From positions 277,693 through 341,692 of the forward strand of contig KN817545.1 of the NCBI GenBank assembly GCA_000827495.1: 64,000 nucleotides of DNA. The letters run 5' to 3'. The stretch comes from Hypholoma sublateritium FD-334 SS-4. Lineage: Eukaryota; Basidiomycota; Agaricomycetes; Agaricales; Strophariaceae. The translations under genes and the position numbers were made by a program. Numbering within the stretch: position 1 is the stretch's first letter; every line of letters starts with the position of its first letter. This document shows positions 1 to 10,511 of the stretch, piece after piece. Below the pieces are notes generated by a model, which was not told the origin of the DNA, did no database searches, and saw only the letters and a list, made by a program, of their open reading frames with translations.

Positions 1-1808
1 ATTGTATGTAGAGTCTAGACACCCTAAAATGAAAGTTAGGACTCGCAGCACCTCATATGTCAACTCTTTCCCACCTTCAAACCCTCAGCGAACGTCCGTT
101 ATACTTAATCTCAATTTGAAAATCTTTGCCTTTTCTTGTTGAAATAGATAACCATGCAGCATTTCACCCAGCCAACTGAATTCACTCTCCACAAGCTTTT
201 TTCTGGAGGGTGGCTGCAGTGTTTAGAACAGCCTCTTCACAAGTTTGACGCACGTATTCCAAAATTGGATATCTTATTCCCCATTCAGGACGCCAAGGCA
301 AACGGACAGCTCCGCTCGTTGAACCTCTTTTTATTTGGAACCCGGGTCTACATTTGTGACTCTTGCTACGAATCTCGAATATCTATTTCTTGCCCATGGG
401 CACAGCAATTCATAAGATGAAAAAACTCCATCCACTTATTTTTCTGATTTGATTGGTATGCTTGATAAGGCCAGATTGTGCTTTTGGCCGGGCACAGACT
501 CGGACTTAGGCTACCGCTTAATGGCAAGACAATAAGTAAGGACGGCGAACCGCACCAACCACAAAATTCAAGAGCTCGGGATGCCTACGCGTTATTTTAG
601 CGCCGATCCTCTATATCTTCATACCATTTTGTAACTAATTTCAAAGCTGACTTTCATGCGGTCCATCGCAAGTGATGCCAACATGAAGCTTCTATTCACA
701 ACGTTGTTTGGAACACTGGGGCTCTTTGTCTGGTCTTCTCCTATTGTTTTTTCTTGCTCGCTCTGATCAAAGGATCTTGAATTATGTTTGAGCTGGAACT
801 TGGCTAGACCTGCCACAAAAGTCCTAAAATCATTCATGATTCAAGAGAGAATCTACTTATCCCCCCTTTGCCTCGAGCCTCTGAATCCTTCCCAACACCT
901 TACTAACCGCCGAGATTGCGAATTAGTAGTTCCAAAGTACCCTGAACGACATCTCATCGAGTTAAGTTTGGCCAGCGGTCAATGGTCGACCGGTCATCGG
1001 TCATTGTCGGTAGCTATGTCGGACTTACGTTTTCGCAGGATGTAACGCATACAAGGTGTGCGCTCCGCCTCCGTTGCTCGCGCTCATTCTTACGCACGAG
1101 CACCCTCGCGCACCGCACCCCGCATAAAAGTACGCACAGCACGCGCGCGTCGTGCACCACGCTGGCCAGGCTCACACATCGACGCCGATCTGCATCGCGT
1201 AGGACCGCTCTAGGGACTACCCACCACCCAATATCACCCCGCGCCTTGCCCGCGCCTTGCCCGCGCCTGATATATATATTATATATAAATAAAAGGTGCT
1301 AGCGAAGCGATACGTACCACGTGACATAGGTTTCAAGGCGAGATCGCGCGAAATTTGAATTGCTCCAAGTTCATCTGCACTTCCAACTCCTCCCAAGCTC
1401 CTCCCCGCTTTTTCCCGACTGGAATAGTACGATTCATCTGCAGCTGCCTGTCTCGTTCTCGTATTGCATCCCTCCCTACGCAACGCATATATCAGCCGCG
1501 CGACAGTACTGCACGATTGACCAGCGCATGGGAAGTCAAGTTGCGCAAGTCTTCCTAAGTCAAATGACTTAGTATGTCCCGAGGCTTGTTGTATTTCTAC
1601 TCCTCGTACATATGTATCTTAGAGTATATCGGCCGGTATCATCCCTTTTGTCTATCTGAAGATGTCACACCGGTCAGGTCTGCTTTAGGGATAGCCGCCC
1701 GATAACCTACACCGTGACAGAACCGGCCGTGGCATTCTTCTGCCCTTTTCTCATCTACTAAAGCCTCATGTATGCCAGGACAATCGGAGCCAGCTTCTTA
1801 CCGACCAC
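1..1808. other. Intergenic region, no supported gene
   Basis: I see no convincing gene here. The short open frames on both strands show no recognisable domain and no consistent exon chain. Around 1268-1292 there is an AT-rich run of alternating TA followed by AATAAAA, flanked by GC-rich sequence. It could be a distal promoter or a transcript end, but it lies more than 500 nt from the nearest start codon. Confidence 0.5.
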
Positions 1809-2736
1809 ATGCCTTCTTATCGTCGTCTCCAGCAGTATGCGGTTGCAATCAGCGTCATCAGCGTCGTCTACAACGGTGTTGAGGGCGGCCTCTCAATTGG
1901 ATTCGGCGCAGAGTCGCGATCGCGGTCACTTATCTTCTTCGGAATCCAATCCGCTATCGAGGTTATCTCCGCATTGCTGGTTGTATGGCGTTTCCGCAAA
2001 GTTGCCCAGCCCGGTGAAGAGAGGGCGTCCAGCCTGAGTGAGCATGATCTCAAGTGAGTCGCGGTCCTTTGCAGTTTTCACACCTCTGATGTCGTCTAGG
2101 TTCGAGAAGGTGGGGACGCTGGGTATTGGAATCCTTCTACTCGCCCTGGGAATAGGCACAGCGGCGAGCTCCGCTGCGGTCCTCGCCAAGCACCAGGAGC
2201 CGGACACCTCGAACGCGTCGCTCATCATCTCGGCATCGGCGCTTGCGATCATGATCCTGATATGGCTCCCGAAGCGTTACCTCGCGGCGGCACTGGACAG
2301 CAGTACCATGCGAGGGGAGGCCGTGTGCTCCCTGAGCTGCGTGCAGCTGACGTTTGTCTTGTTCGTCGGGAGCCTCGTGTTCCGCGTGTGGCGCGGCGGC
2401 TGGTGGATCGACGGCGCGACGGCGCTCGTATTGAGCGTGCTCTTTGACTGGGAGGGATACAAGATGGTGCGGTGGGCGCGCAGTGGTCAGTTTACGGGCG
2501 GTTGCTGCGAGGATTGTCGGCCGAAGCCAGAAGATTCGAACTCCAGCGGAGACGCAGAGCTGGGTTTCCCGGCCACAGATTCAAAGGGGAGCTGCTGCAA
2601 TGATTGCGCACCCAAATCTACGCCGGAGGAGTCTGAGAAACGCGCCAAGCTTGATACAACGAACGACGATAAAGACGGTGCTTGCTGCTCTGATTGCGCA
2701 AATTCTGAGAAGGGAACGGAAGCAGGCGACACCTGA
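1809..2736 (+). CDS. TMEM163/CDF-like membrane protein with metal-binding-type cysteine tail
   Basis: Two exons, 1809-2053 and 2100-2736, joined across a 46-nt GT-AG intron that keeps phase, give 293 residues. About six hydrophobic segments run from residue 10 to 205 with the spacing of the cation diffusion facilitator fold. An early segment carries small and acidic residues (YNGVEGG) and a later one an acidic aspartate (WWIDGA), positions where this fold binds metal. This resembles the TMEM163 branch, whose animal members move zinc. The C-terminal tail holds three copies of CC-x-DC at residues 217, 247 and 277, exactly 30 apart, each preceded by Gly-x and followed by a lysine- and acid-rich spacer. 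By inference it is a zinc or heavy-metal transporter with a cytosolic metal-sensing tail. Substrate and membrane are unknown. The start was chosen because the upstream ATG is out of frame. Confidence 0.75.
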
Positions 2737-4473
2737 AAACAAATGTGGACGTTCTCAATAATCTTGATCCTTCCATGGGATTGACTATTTTTCCATTCGT
2801 ATTCCAGACTCAACCTAGAGTTTTCTTCAAACAGGGGCCCTTTTTGGATTCCTAATTCTCATCTTGATACTGGTTACTTAGCCGTTACTTTTGACTTCTA
2901 TTAAGTACTTACCAGGAAAGGCTTTGGAAGATTCCAAGAAGATTCGAAAACAAGACACGTTCAGAGTATAAGTAAGACAGTCACCTAGTCAATGAAATGG
3001 CTTGGATTAGCGTTACAGTAAGTAGCACCCGACTCATTATACATATCCACCGATTTCTCAAGTTCGAGGAGCATGAATGAAATAAGCAGCCTCAGCGAAC
3101 GTGTTGAAACGGTCACGAAGAGATGCCGAGCCGGCTAGGGTTGTCGGACCATATACGGGTTCGCCCAAAAAATCCACGGACCACGGTCACTTTAACTTTC
3201 CCTCTCTGACCACCACCGACTCGAAATTATCAACAGTCCACCTTTTCGAAATGGTTCCCTCCATTATCCCTCATAGCTCACTTAATACAAGTCCACCTCT
3301 AACCTCGCGACTTTTGGAACGTATATCAAATACAAATGCCATAGTTTGATATGCGGAGACTTTGGTTGATATATCGAAGAGCCACAAGTTGGGTGAGATA
3401 ACCATAATCATCAAGCGGTACTATGTCGGAAAGAATCCAACGTGCTCTACACTTCCATTCCAAAGATTTGACCGCCTGGAAATCCGCTGAGTATAGGTTA
3501 GGACGTAGTAGCAATTGCCAACGTAAGCACCGTTTCCTCCAGTGTTTTCTCTCGCCATTCATCTTTCCATACAGGGTATCAGAAGCTATATCATGGGCGA
3601 TAGTAAGTATACGTTATCTGATTCCAGAGTAATCAGCAGATGACGCCTATTCGACAGACCATGGCATATTTTGGATTTTTAGAACTGCTCTTCCCTGCCT
3701 CCGCCTGTTCATTTGAGGCTTGAGCAACGTAGGAAAGAAAGTCTACCGTGCACACACCCCGCAGTACCGAGCTCCGAGCGGTTCCAGGCTGTCTTTCCAG
3801 TCGACAAGGATACAAGTCGGCTATCCAGAAGACAGTCCCAATAGTAGGCGCCGGCATGGCAACATCACATCAAGTGACCTCACATGTATCCCACACCTCG
3901 TACAAATTTAGCGCGCAGCGATACGCAGCGATGTGCAACGAGCGGAACCTCTCTCCCCCAGAGGGAGCAACTCTCTGATAGATTCCTCCAAGGTAAACCT
4001 CATCTTCCATTCTAGTGTTCGCCGGGCTGATGTGTTTATACCAAACCCTACAGGCGAAGAAACCTTGCCGGGGGAACCAGGCATCGGTGTCAAAACGATC
4101 TCAGACTCAGTGGAAGTCCAAGCGCCGTTCAAGTATACTTGAACTTGAAAGCCAATCAGGGTAGCGCATCATTGAAAGCTGCCGACCTCTGCCGACGCCT
4201 ACCAACCGCTGCGTTTATTACCCAGTTATTATTTAATTTAGCTCAATTTTGCGTCAGATGCCAGATGATGGCCGTATCTTGCTAAGGCGCCGAAGGTTCT
4301 GAAGATCTTCGCATCGAAGCACATATCTATATGCCAACCACATCCCCGAACTCTCCGATAGCGTGTGCGATATAATACTCCAGCTCCCTGAATGATCACC
4401 CCCCCTTTTGCTTTCGTTCTCCACCGTCTTGCTTTGGTCTGTCCTTCGTTTCTTTTCCTGTTTGCATATCAGG
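2737..4473. other. Intergenic region with weak exon-like pieces
   Basis: There is no gene I can defend. Between 3423 and 4142 several short open stretches are bounded by splice-like sites, for example an open frame from 3423 with a GTAAGC donor near 3520 and another open frame at 3933-4142. They do not join into one frame without stops. They may be eroded exons of an old gene or chance. The last 100 nt contain the likely promoter of the DUF6534 gene, which starts at 4474. Confidence 0.4.
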
Positions 4474-5903
4474 ATGTCTGCATTAGGTTCTTCGGAGTTC
4501 TCGAGGTACGCATGTTTCTCGGTGAGGTGCTGGGATAGTACAGCTCAATCCGCGCCGCGCAGCATACATCTGTCTCTTTCGTGGCTCAATGCCGTCCTGT
4601 ATATGCTCGAAATCATCCTCGCCGCTCACTACCTCTCGCATTTTGACACCAAGCGCCCGCTGAAGGCGCTCCTTTTCATCATGCTTCTGGCAGATACAAT
4701 CTGCATGATCACGATATTCGCATCGACGTGGCTGGTATGTTGCAAGAAGCACAGAACATCATGTGTACTCGTCTAATTATAACAGCTTATAATAAAAGGC
4801 CCTCAAAGTGAGCACACACCCTGAGCGCTGTGCGGGTTGTCTGTTGATTTAATCTTCCGCTACTCAGGTTATTCATTCAACGAGTCGCGGTGGACAGTGC
4901 TCCTTTCTACCCTGACGATCACGACTGTATCTGTTATTGAGGAATTATTCCTGATCAACCGATGTCGAAGATTGCAAGTGGTTTCACCCGCTCCTCTGAA
5001 ATGCGGCGCTCATACCCCCACAGGGCCCAACACACCGCCTTGACGCTTTTTCTTTTCGCCCTGGTGATCACACATGTGCGTGCCCACCCTGCTGCGTCCC
5101 ACAGCACGCCAACCCCACCCACTTCCTGACAGGCAATATTTAACATCTACTCCGGGTTCTACGTTGTGGCATTCCCGCAGATGTCCTCCACGCCGGTAGG
5201 GTTCGATACGCTCCCGCGGCGCTACGGGAGCAAGGCCGCCGCGTACGCCGTCCATTTCCCCGTGTCAACCCCGCGCTGACGGCCCCCAGGATTGCGGCAT
5301 CAATTGCCGCGGCTGTCGATGTGCTCGTCCCGCTCACGCTGAGCTGGCGGCTCTACCACATCACGCCCGCCGCGGTGCGCGCGAAGCGCTCGTGGCGCGA
5401 CACGCTGGTGAACACCATCTCGTTTGGCGGCGTCGGCGGGCTCATGGGCGTCGTGCTGCTCGTCCTGTTCTGGGTGCGCCCTGACGGTGAGTACGCTGAG
5501 CGCTACTCTAGATCCTCCCTTGGGCGGCGGCTGACCGCACGCTCTGTGCAGTGTTCTACGTGCTCAGCCTGACGATGGGCCGTGTATATGTGACGACGCT
5601 GCTCGTGAACCTGCTCGTGAGCCGGCGCGCGACGTCGCCGTACGCGATGCCCGCGGGCGTACCGCTGCGCAAGCTGTCGTTCAGTGCGGAGATGATGATG
5701 ACGTTCTGTGCGTGGCGTTCAGTAACATCGATCTCCAGGCCCACTTTCTGAAGTTTTTTTGTGCGCGCAGCGATGCCCCGCCTCGCGCGGGAGAAGCAAT
5801 TGCCGCCGACACCCAGCGAGGTACGCCGCGTCGCATCCATGAAATAAAGTGCTGATGTTCCTTTTATTCTTTTGATGCATACTGTAAGGTCGAGGAGGTT
5901 TGA
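4474..5903 (+). CDS. DUF6534-type fungal multi-pass membrane protein
   Basis: Ten exons fit in phase: 4474-4505, 4563-4734, 4786-4807, 4868-4973, 5024-5075, 5133-5242, 5290-5486, 5552-5707, 5771-5820 and 5889-5903, giving 303 residues. About seven hydrophobic segments are visible. The last two, ending in a Gly-Arg-Val-Tyr-Val stretch, a Leu-Leu-Val-Asn-Leu-Leu stretch and a Ser-Arg-Arg, match the DUF6534 signature common in Agaricomycetes, where lineages often carry dozens of copies. The role of the family is unknown; a receptor-like topology has been suggested but not shown. The intron at 4974-5023 must start with GC (GCAAGT), because no GT donor there keeps the transmembrane frame open. The 22-nt third exon is the least certain part. 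The tail after 5771 is short, basic then acidic, and probably cytosolic. Confidence 0.75.
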
Positions 5904-6367
5904 CGCGCGTCTGTGCCCTTGGACCGAGACACTCCTTTCGTTCTGACACTCACTATTGAATACGATATGTGGACTGGACTCTCGAAGAATAATTTACTGT
6001 ATCTTGCAACACACGAGCTCAATATTAAGAACCTGTATTTTTATGTACCATATACGTAGACAAAGAATGAGTAGACCGAAGCCGGGACTCGAAAAGAAAC
6101 GACTAACTCACACCGTCTCAGCGACAAACGTGCTCTGTTAAGGACCGGTCAGCGTCGTAGAACAGCTGAAAATCATTTCGCGATGCCCACCTTTGGCTCT
6201 TTCGTTGGATTCAATAACGGAAAATTTCTAAATACTTGCGTTTCCAAACAAACCCAAAAATTAGTACTAAATCACCGGCTTGCTTATTATTACAATCATA
6301 CGCAGGTCGAACTCAAAAGACATGATATGCGTGATACAAAACACCACCCTGCGCAAACACTCACACC
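5904..6367. other. Convergent 3' spacer
   Basis: This separates the DUF6534 gene (+) from the minus-strand gene ending at 6368, so it should hold the 3' ends of both transcripts. It is AT-rich with several AATA- and ATTA-type stretches. I see no gene. Confidence 0.5.
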
Positions 6368-6947
6368 TCAGGCCTCAGCATGCACCGCCGCAGGCCGCTT
6401 CGTCTTCCCATAGTTGTCCGCGTAGTTCGGCGACTTGGTGTACGCGCGCCCCGAGCCGTCCTGCGCCTGGCGCTGCGGCGGCGGCACCATGCGGCGCATC
6501 GCCTCGCCGTGCTCCGCATACTCCGGCGTGTCCTTGTAGTTGCGGTGCGTCGCGTGCCCACTATGGTGCTCGTTCGTGCGGAACTGGGGTGGTATGTCGC
6601 TCGCGTGCGCGCGGAGCGGCGGGTGCGGGAGGCCGTCGTCGGGGTGCATGTGCGCGTGATGGATCGTCTGCTCGACTATGTGCGTGGGGGGGTCAGACGG
6701 GTCGGGGAGAAGGCATAAGGGGGAAAGGGGCGTACACATGGGGTTGACGCCCCGCGCGGTCTCTTTTTCCTTCATGCGGCGCAAGTTCAGGTAAAAGCCG
6801 CCGAGGGTCATAGCGACGATGGAACCACCTATGACGAAAGCCTGTAGACGATGATATGGTGAGCGAATGTACTACTCGCTTTGAAGGGGAAAAGGGGCGC
6901 ACCCTTCCGGCACCTGTGGGCACATTCTGCGGCATAGACGTTGCCAT
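6368..6947 (-). CDS. Small single-pass membrane protein, unknown function
   Basis: Exon 1 is 6947-6903 and exon 2 is 6841-6368, joined in phase across a 60-nt GT-AG intron, giving 172 residues. The short N-terminus (MATSMPQNVPTGAGR) leads straight into one hydrophobic segment at about residues 16-35, followed by a basic stretch (LRRMKEKE). The remainder is hydrophilic and rich in His, Pro, Arg and Tyr. A second intron could lie between residues 50 and 70, where the sequence is proline-rich and less natural, but I found no in-phase pair. The layout suits a small protein of the inner mitochondrial or ER membrane with a large soluble tail. I do not recognise the family. The neighbouring gene at 7348-7673 encodes another small one-span protein in the same direction. 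Confidence 0.6.
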
Positions 6948-7347
6948 TTCAAGATGCGGACAGGATTATTGGAATTCAGATGTTGGTCGATGGTCGGTTG
7001 GTTAGGTCAAAGGAGAAATGATGAGATGGAGTACTTGGAAAACTGGGTTGGTTCTATTGAGAGTGCGAAGTAAAAGGACACAGGTGAAGCAGGGGCATCT
7101 TTATATGCAACGAGGAGGGCGCCTGACTCAGATTCAGGCGCGGATGACGACTCCGTGGGCCCTGCGAGTCGCCCCCCTCCAGATCGGGAAGTACTGCAGG
7201 AGGGGCCCAAGCGCGATCGTGCCACATGTACGTTGAGACAGTGAGACAGGATGGGCTGAATGGACGGAACGCGCAAATATGGACAGGGTACAATTTAATG
7301 CACACGCGGCATGGCTATAGAGCACACCGGACGCCAGAAGGTGCGTC
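6948..7347. other. Spacer between two minus-strand genes
   Basis: This holds the promoter of the gene starting at 6947 and the 3' end of the gene at 7348-7673. On the minus strand a TATAAAG-like element lies near 7099-7105, about 150 nt upstream of the start codon at 6947. Open frames here do not connect to anything. Confidence 0.4.
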
Positions 7348-7673
7348 TTAGGAGCGCTGCGCAGGCGCAATAGGCATTTCGGCACTTTTTGTGCGTTCTG
7401 AATGAAACCAAGGCAAGCCGCGTCAGTGTCCAGACCACGCTTACAGGTGGGGAGACACGCACTTGCTCTGTACGCGTCCAGCTCGGCCTTGCGCCGCGCA
7501 TTGATACCCTGCTTCGCAATGTAGAACGTAACGCCCGCGACGACGAGCACACCGGCGAAACCCAGTCCCTGTTCCAGAGCGGCACGTCAGCAACGCATCT
7601 TCGCAGCAATACGGGCTGAGGAAAGAAGATTTACCATGCGCTGGCCAATCGTGTACTGACGCACAGGTAGCAT
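7348..7673 (-). CDS. Tiny probable mitochondrial membrane protein (64 aa)
   Basis: Three exons in phase, 7673-7635, 7568-7463 and 7397-7348, give 64 residues. The order is a short polar N-terminus (MLPVRQYTIGQRM), one hydrophobic helix (about residues 14-32, GLGFAGVLVVAGVTFYIAK), a strongly basic amphipathic stretch with a N-A-R-R-K-A core, and a basic tail ending PAQRS. Glycine-rich single helices followed by an ARRK cluster are typical of small fungal mitochondrial inner-membrane proteins, and it resembles DUF4748-type proteins. That name is from memory of the pattern and tentative. Two short introns in so short a gene, both phase-compatible, argue that it is real. It lies 400 nt upstream of another small one-span protein gene on the same strand. 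Confidence 0.65.
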
Positions 7674-8902
7674 CTGAGTCGCGCGGGGGTGTAGAGGGAT
7701 ACTATACAAGAATGAGACGGACGGCTACCGGGATATCGTGGTGCAGTTGTCAAGCAGTTGTGGTGCAGTACTTGTCACTTGGGGAGGTTCGAACTTTGGA
7801 GTCCGGACTCCGGACGGAACGGATTTCGGTGCACATCATCAATATCACGTGGCCTCGTTTCTTTGGGCTCGACCACATTTTACACTTTCAAGTTCCTCTA
7901 ACCAACCTCAACTCCTCTGTGATCATCAAGCAAGGTTTATGCCGCCAGTGGCAGCAATCTCTCTGGTTGAAGGACTCTGTACGCACTCTGTATCTCTGTA
8001 TTAAGTCTTGTGAAGATCCGTGGTCCGAACCGGAAATAAAATAGGCTGAGTATCTGGAGGGACGGGTAACGGCGCATCTGGAGCGCCTTCTGACAATGCT
8101 GATGATGTAGGCTATGGTTTTTGGGCTGTTTGCACAGATCCAGGGCCCATATATTTTACAGAGCGTGCCTCGGTTCAAGAGTATCACAGAGGGAGTGATG
8201 GCGCAGAGATTGTGTCAGAATATGCTTGACTTCCCAAAAGACGTACTTCCACTGTTGATGTACAGACATGCGCGAGACTCGGACGCAGAGGTGACGCTGC
8301 ACTGCGTATGTGGACACAGAGGCTGAATAGATTGAAATTCACAGATGCTAAACATAGCCGTAGTATACTTGAATTATATTGGCACACAGATTCTGCATAA
8401 GTGTTTCGTTGTGTGCGTCGGGCGTCTGTCTACTTCCCTTTGTAATTTCAACACTTCCGAAGGGGTTTTTGCGTTAAACCTTGGTGGCGTCAGCTGTGCT
8501 TCTCTGTCACAGTCTACAGACATATCAGACGATACATACCATACTAGCTCTTGAGCTACTCGAAATCCTCTAGCTCTGTGCTGTTCCACGGCTGAGCATC
8601 CGCGTGTAGCAGTCGGGAATGATACGCTTGGAATATGGCTTAATTGTAAGTATGTCCAAGAGTGTAAAGATAAGAAAAATGCTTTAAAAAGGGGCACCCT
8701 GATCCAAAAATAATCCCAATAAGAGGCCCACTGACTTATTTCGGTGTATGTCCAGAAGAGTATTTCCAGATAAAATAAAAACGTCGCGGCGTATCTTTTA
8801 AATCCTTTTGATTATAGTTATATGATCCGGGCGTAAAACGATGCACGCCTTGTACAGACATTTTACAGCTCTTACTTTACAGACGCGTTGCGGGTACACA
8901 AT
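7674..8902. other. Intergenic region, no supported gene
   Basis: This lies between the start of a minus-strand gene and the promoter block of the broken C2H2-family copy. Open frames on both strands are short and carry no domain. I found no repeats or RNA genes. Confidence 0.45.
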
Positions 8903-8980
8903 ACAGCACATACGCTGCGATTTCCATCCCGTATCGATAGTAATTGTCTGCTGTAGCTTGTAAAGTAGGTAGATTATAAA
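8903..8980 (+). promoter_or_regulatory. Conserved family promoter block, copy A
   Basis: This contains ACAGCACA at 8903-8910, GTATCGATAG at 8931-8940, TGTCTGCTGTAGC at 8945-8957 and TATAAA at 8975-8980. The same order is found upstream of the genes at 15493 and 18306, with the TATA-like element 50-58 nt from each start codon. The block is far better conserved than the surrounding sequence. Confidence 0.55.
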
Positions 8981-9032
8981 AGTAAGCGGCTTTCACCACG
9001 ATCTGCAGACAGACTCATACTACACGACTCTA

Positions 9033-9516
9033 ATGTCTTTCGCTCCAGAAGTTGAACCTGAATTTGATCAAGCGTTCTACGAGCGATGGCTCCTCGAAGA
9101 GGGATACACTAATCCTCCGGAGGAAATTTCGGAAGCTAGCGAGCCCTATGACCGTATCCCTCTCTTTCAGGTGAGCTGTAACTAGTCTTGTTTTCAAATT
9201 CATTGTAGCTCATGACAGTTTTCATGACTTGTAGACCACCTCCGCCGTCACCTGGGTCCACAGGAGGACAACTTCAGTAGGTTGTCCAGTAATAGGACGA
9301 CATGGCGCACGAGTGTGGGTGGAGACGAGCATCGGTGCCAGAGTGCGTTATACGATGGACGGACTTGGTGCTGGCGAGTATACGCATGAAATGAATATAG
9401 CAGGCATTATACATGAGTATGCCGCTGGGATATGTGCGTGGGGGAGGTTTCCAGGCGGACGCTTGCTACGGCGCGGCGGCGGTTTGGAAATTGGCACTCA
9501 ATCGCCAAGTAAATAG
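9033..9516 (+). pseudogene. Truncated first-exon copy of the C2H2-like paralog family
   Basis: Exon 9033-9170 encodes 46 residues (MSFAPEVEPEFDQ...) ending CAG|GTGAGC at a phase-0 donor. This matches the paralogs at 15493 and 18306: a Met-Ser/Pro-Phe start, an acidic Trp/Tyr-containing peptide of similar length (46, 47 and 50 residues) and a phase-0 first intron. None of the later exons is found. A possible acceptor at 9234 opens a frame to 9516, but that stretch aligns instead with the non-coding 3' flank of MIX17 near 20130-20230, so the apparent fusion is probably accidental. The intact promoter block upstream suggests it may still be transcribed. Confidence 0.5.
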
Positions 9517-9589
9517 GGTTTGGGTGAACAGGGTTGCGTAAGGGTCAGAGGACGGGGAAGAGCAAGCGGGCAAGACAGAAGATGCACAG

Positions 9590-10110
9590 CGCTTATTTAG
9601 TGACTAGTCTGAGAGACTAACTCGAGGGACCACGTGTACGAGGACATGTCGACTTCGTAGAATTCTGCAGTCAAGGTCAGCGCCCACACAATTCAGAACG
9701 TAACGTCACGACGTACCCTTCGACTCAACCTCGCACGAGATATCCATCCACGGCTGCTGCCAGTGCAGCACAGGCGGTGCCTCCGCTGCGAGCAGGCACC
9801 GAAGAGCATGCTCCAGCAGAGCCCGTAGCCGATCGTCCACCTTGTTGACACCCACTCGATTCCAACCCAAACCCCTCTGACTCTGATGCATCCGTCGACA
9901 ATGCTCTCGCGACCGAGGATTTGAAGGGTAGGTATTTGAGTGGGTTCGCACATCTCGCCACGCAGAGCCAATCCCGTGCAGACCCACAGCGCCTCTGGAC
10001 CGCCACCGCCTCCGCGTGGCTACGTACGGTACCCGCCGCGGCGCCGGCGCAGAACCTGGGCATTGCGCAGATGACCATCGCGGACTCCGTCGCCGTCGGG
10101 CGGTGGAATA
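9590..10110 (-). pseudogene. Rearranged MIX17 pseudogene
   Basis: The minus strand from about 9860 to 9600 matches the second half of the MIX17 gene at 20248-20883: a TIGYGL...SMLFGA stretch, then a frame change, then EAPPV...ISCEVESKG, a splice-like site and a decayed third exon. The first half of MIX17 is also present but on the plus strand: at about 9965-10110, DNA equivalent to exon 2 reads QSQSR...APAQNLGIAQM...SVAVG. The copy therefore carries frameshifts and an internal inversion and cannot encode the protein. The twin CX9C region is damaged. It sits downstream of a broken C2H2-family exon, the same order as at 18306-20883. Confidence 0.6.
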
Positions 10111-10511
10111 TTATCAAGGCGGTGTATATGTCTTCGAAGCGGCGGTGGATGCCGTCAAGGCGGTGAATACGCAGCACAAGGATGCAGTGGGGCTTGCTGA
10201 GGCGGACGCATGTTGCATATTCCGAGTCGTCCTAGCTTGCGAACTTGATATCCTTCGAGAAGGGAAAAGAAGGACGCGCCACACGGCTTGAACTTGAACT
10301 TGAACCTAAAGAATATGAATGGTTGAACTTGAAGCGGCAGGGTGCGTCGGATACGGGCCTACGGCCGGCGCTGCCGCTCACATGCACAGCCGGGCCCCAG
10401 CATCGGCCCACTGCTATCGCTGACTCGGATACTCTTGCATCTCAGCTCCGAGTTGTTGCTACTTAGCTTCCTACCATCACCCACATCGCACGGACTGGTT
10501 GCTTTCACCCA
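10111..10511. other. Spacer, promoter side of the HET gene
   Basis: I see no gene. GAACTTGAA-like units repeat near 10290-10333 (TTGAACTTGAACTTGAACCT and a further copy). The likely HET promoter lies here, but no clear TATA box is visible. Confidence 0.4.

Noticed and set aside
154..420. 88-residue frame at the left edge
   Set aside because: No domain, no promoter or splice context; could be the relic of something beyond the edge, but nothing supports it.
3423..4142. Possible multi-exon gene before the DUF6534 gene
   Set aside because: Splice-like sites exist, but every combination I tried runs into stop codons.
9313..9516. Continuation of the broken paralog at 9033 into a second coding exon
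   Set aside because: Although phase fits, the DNA aligns with the non-coding flank of MIX17 near 20130-20230.
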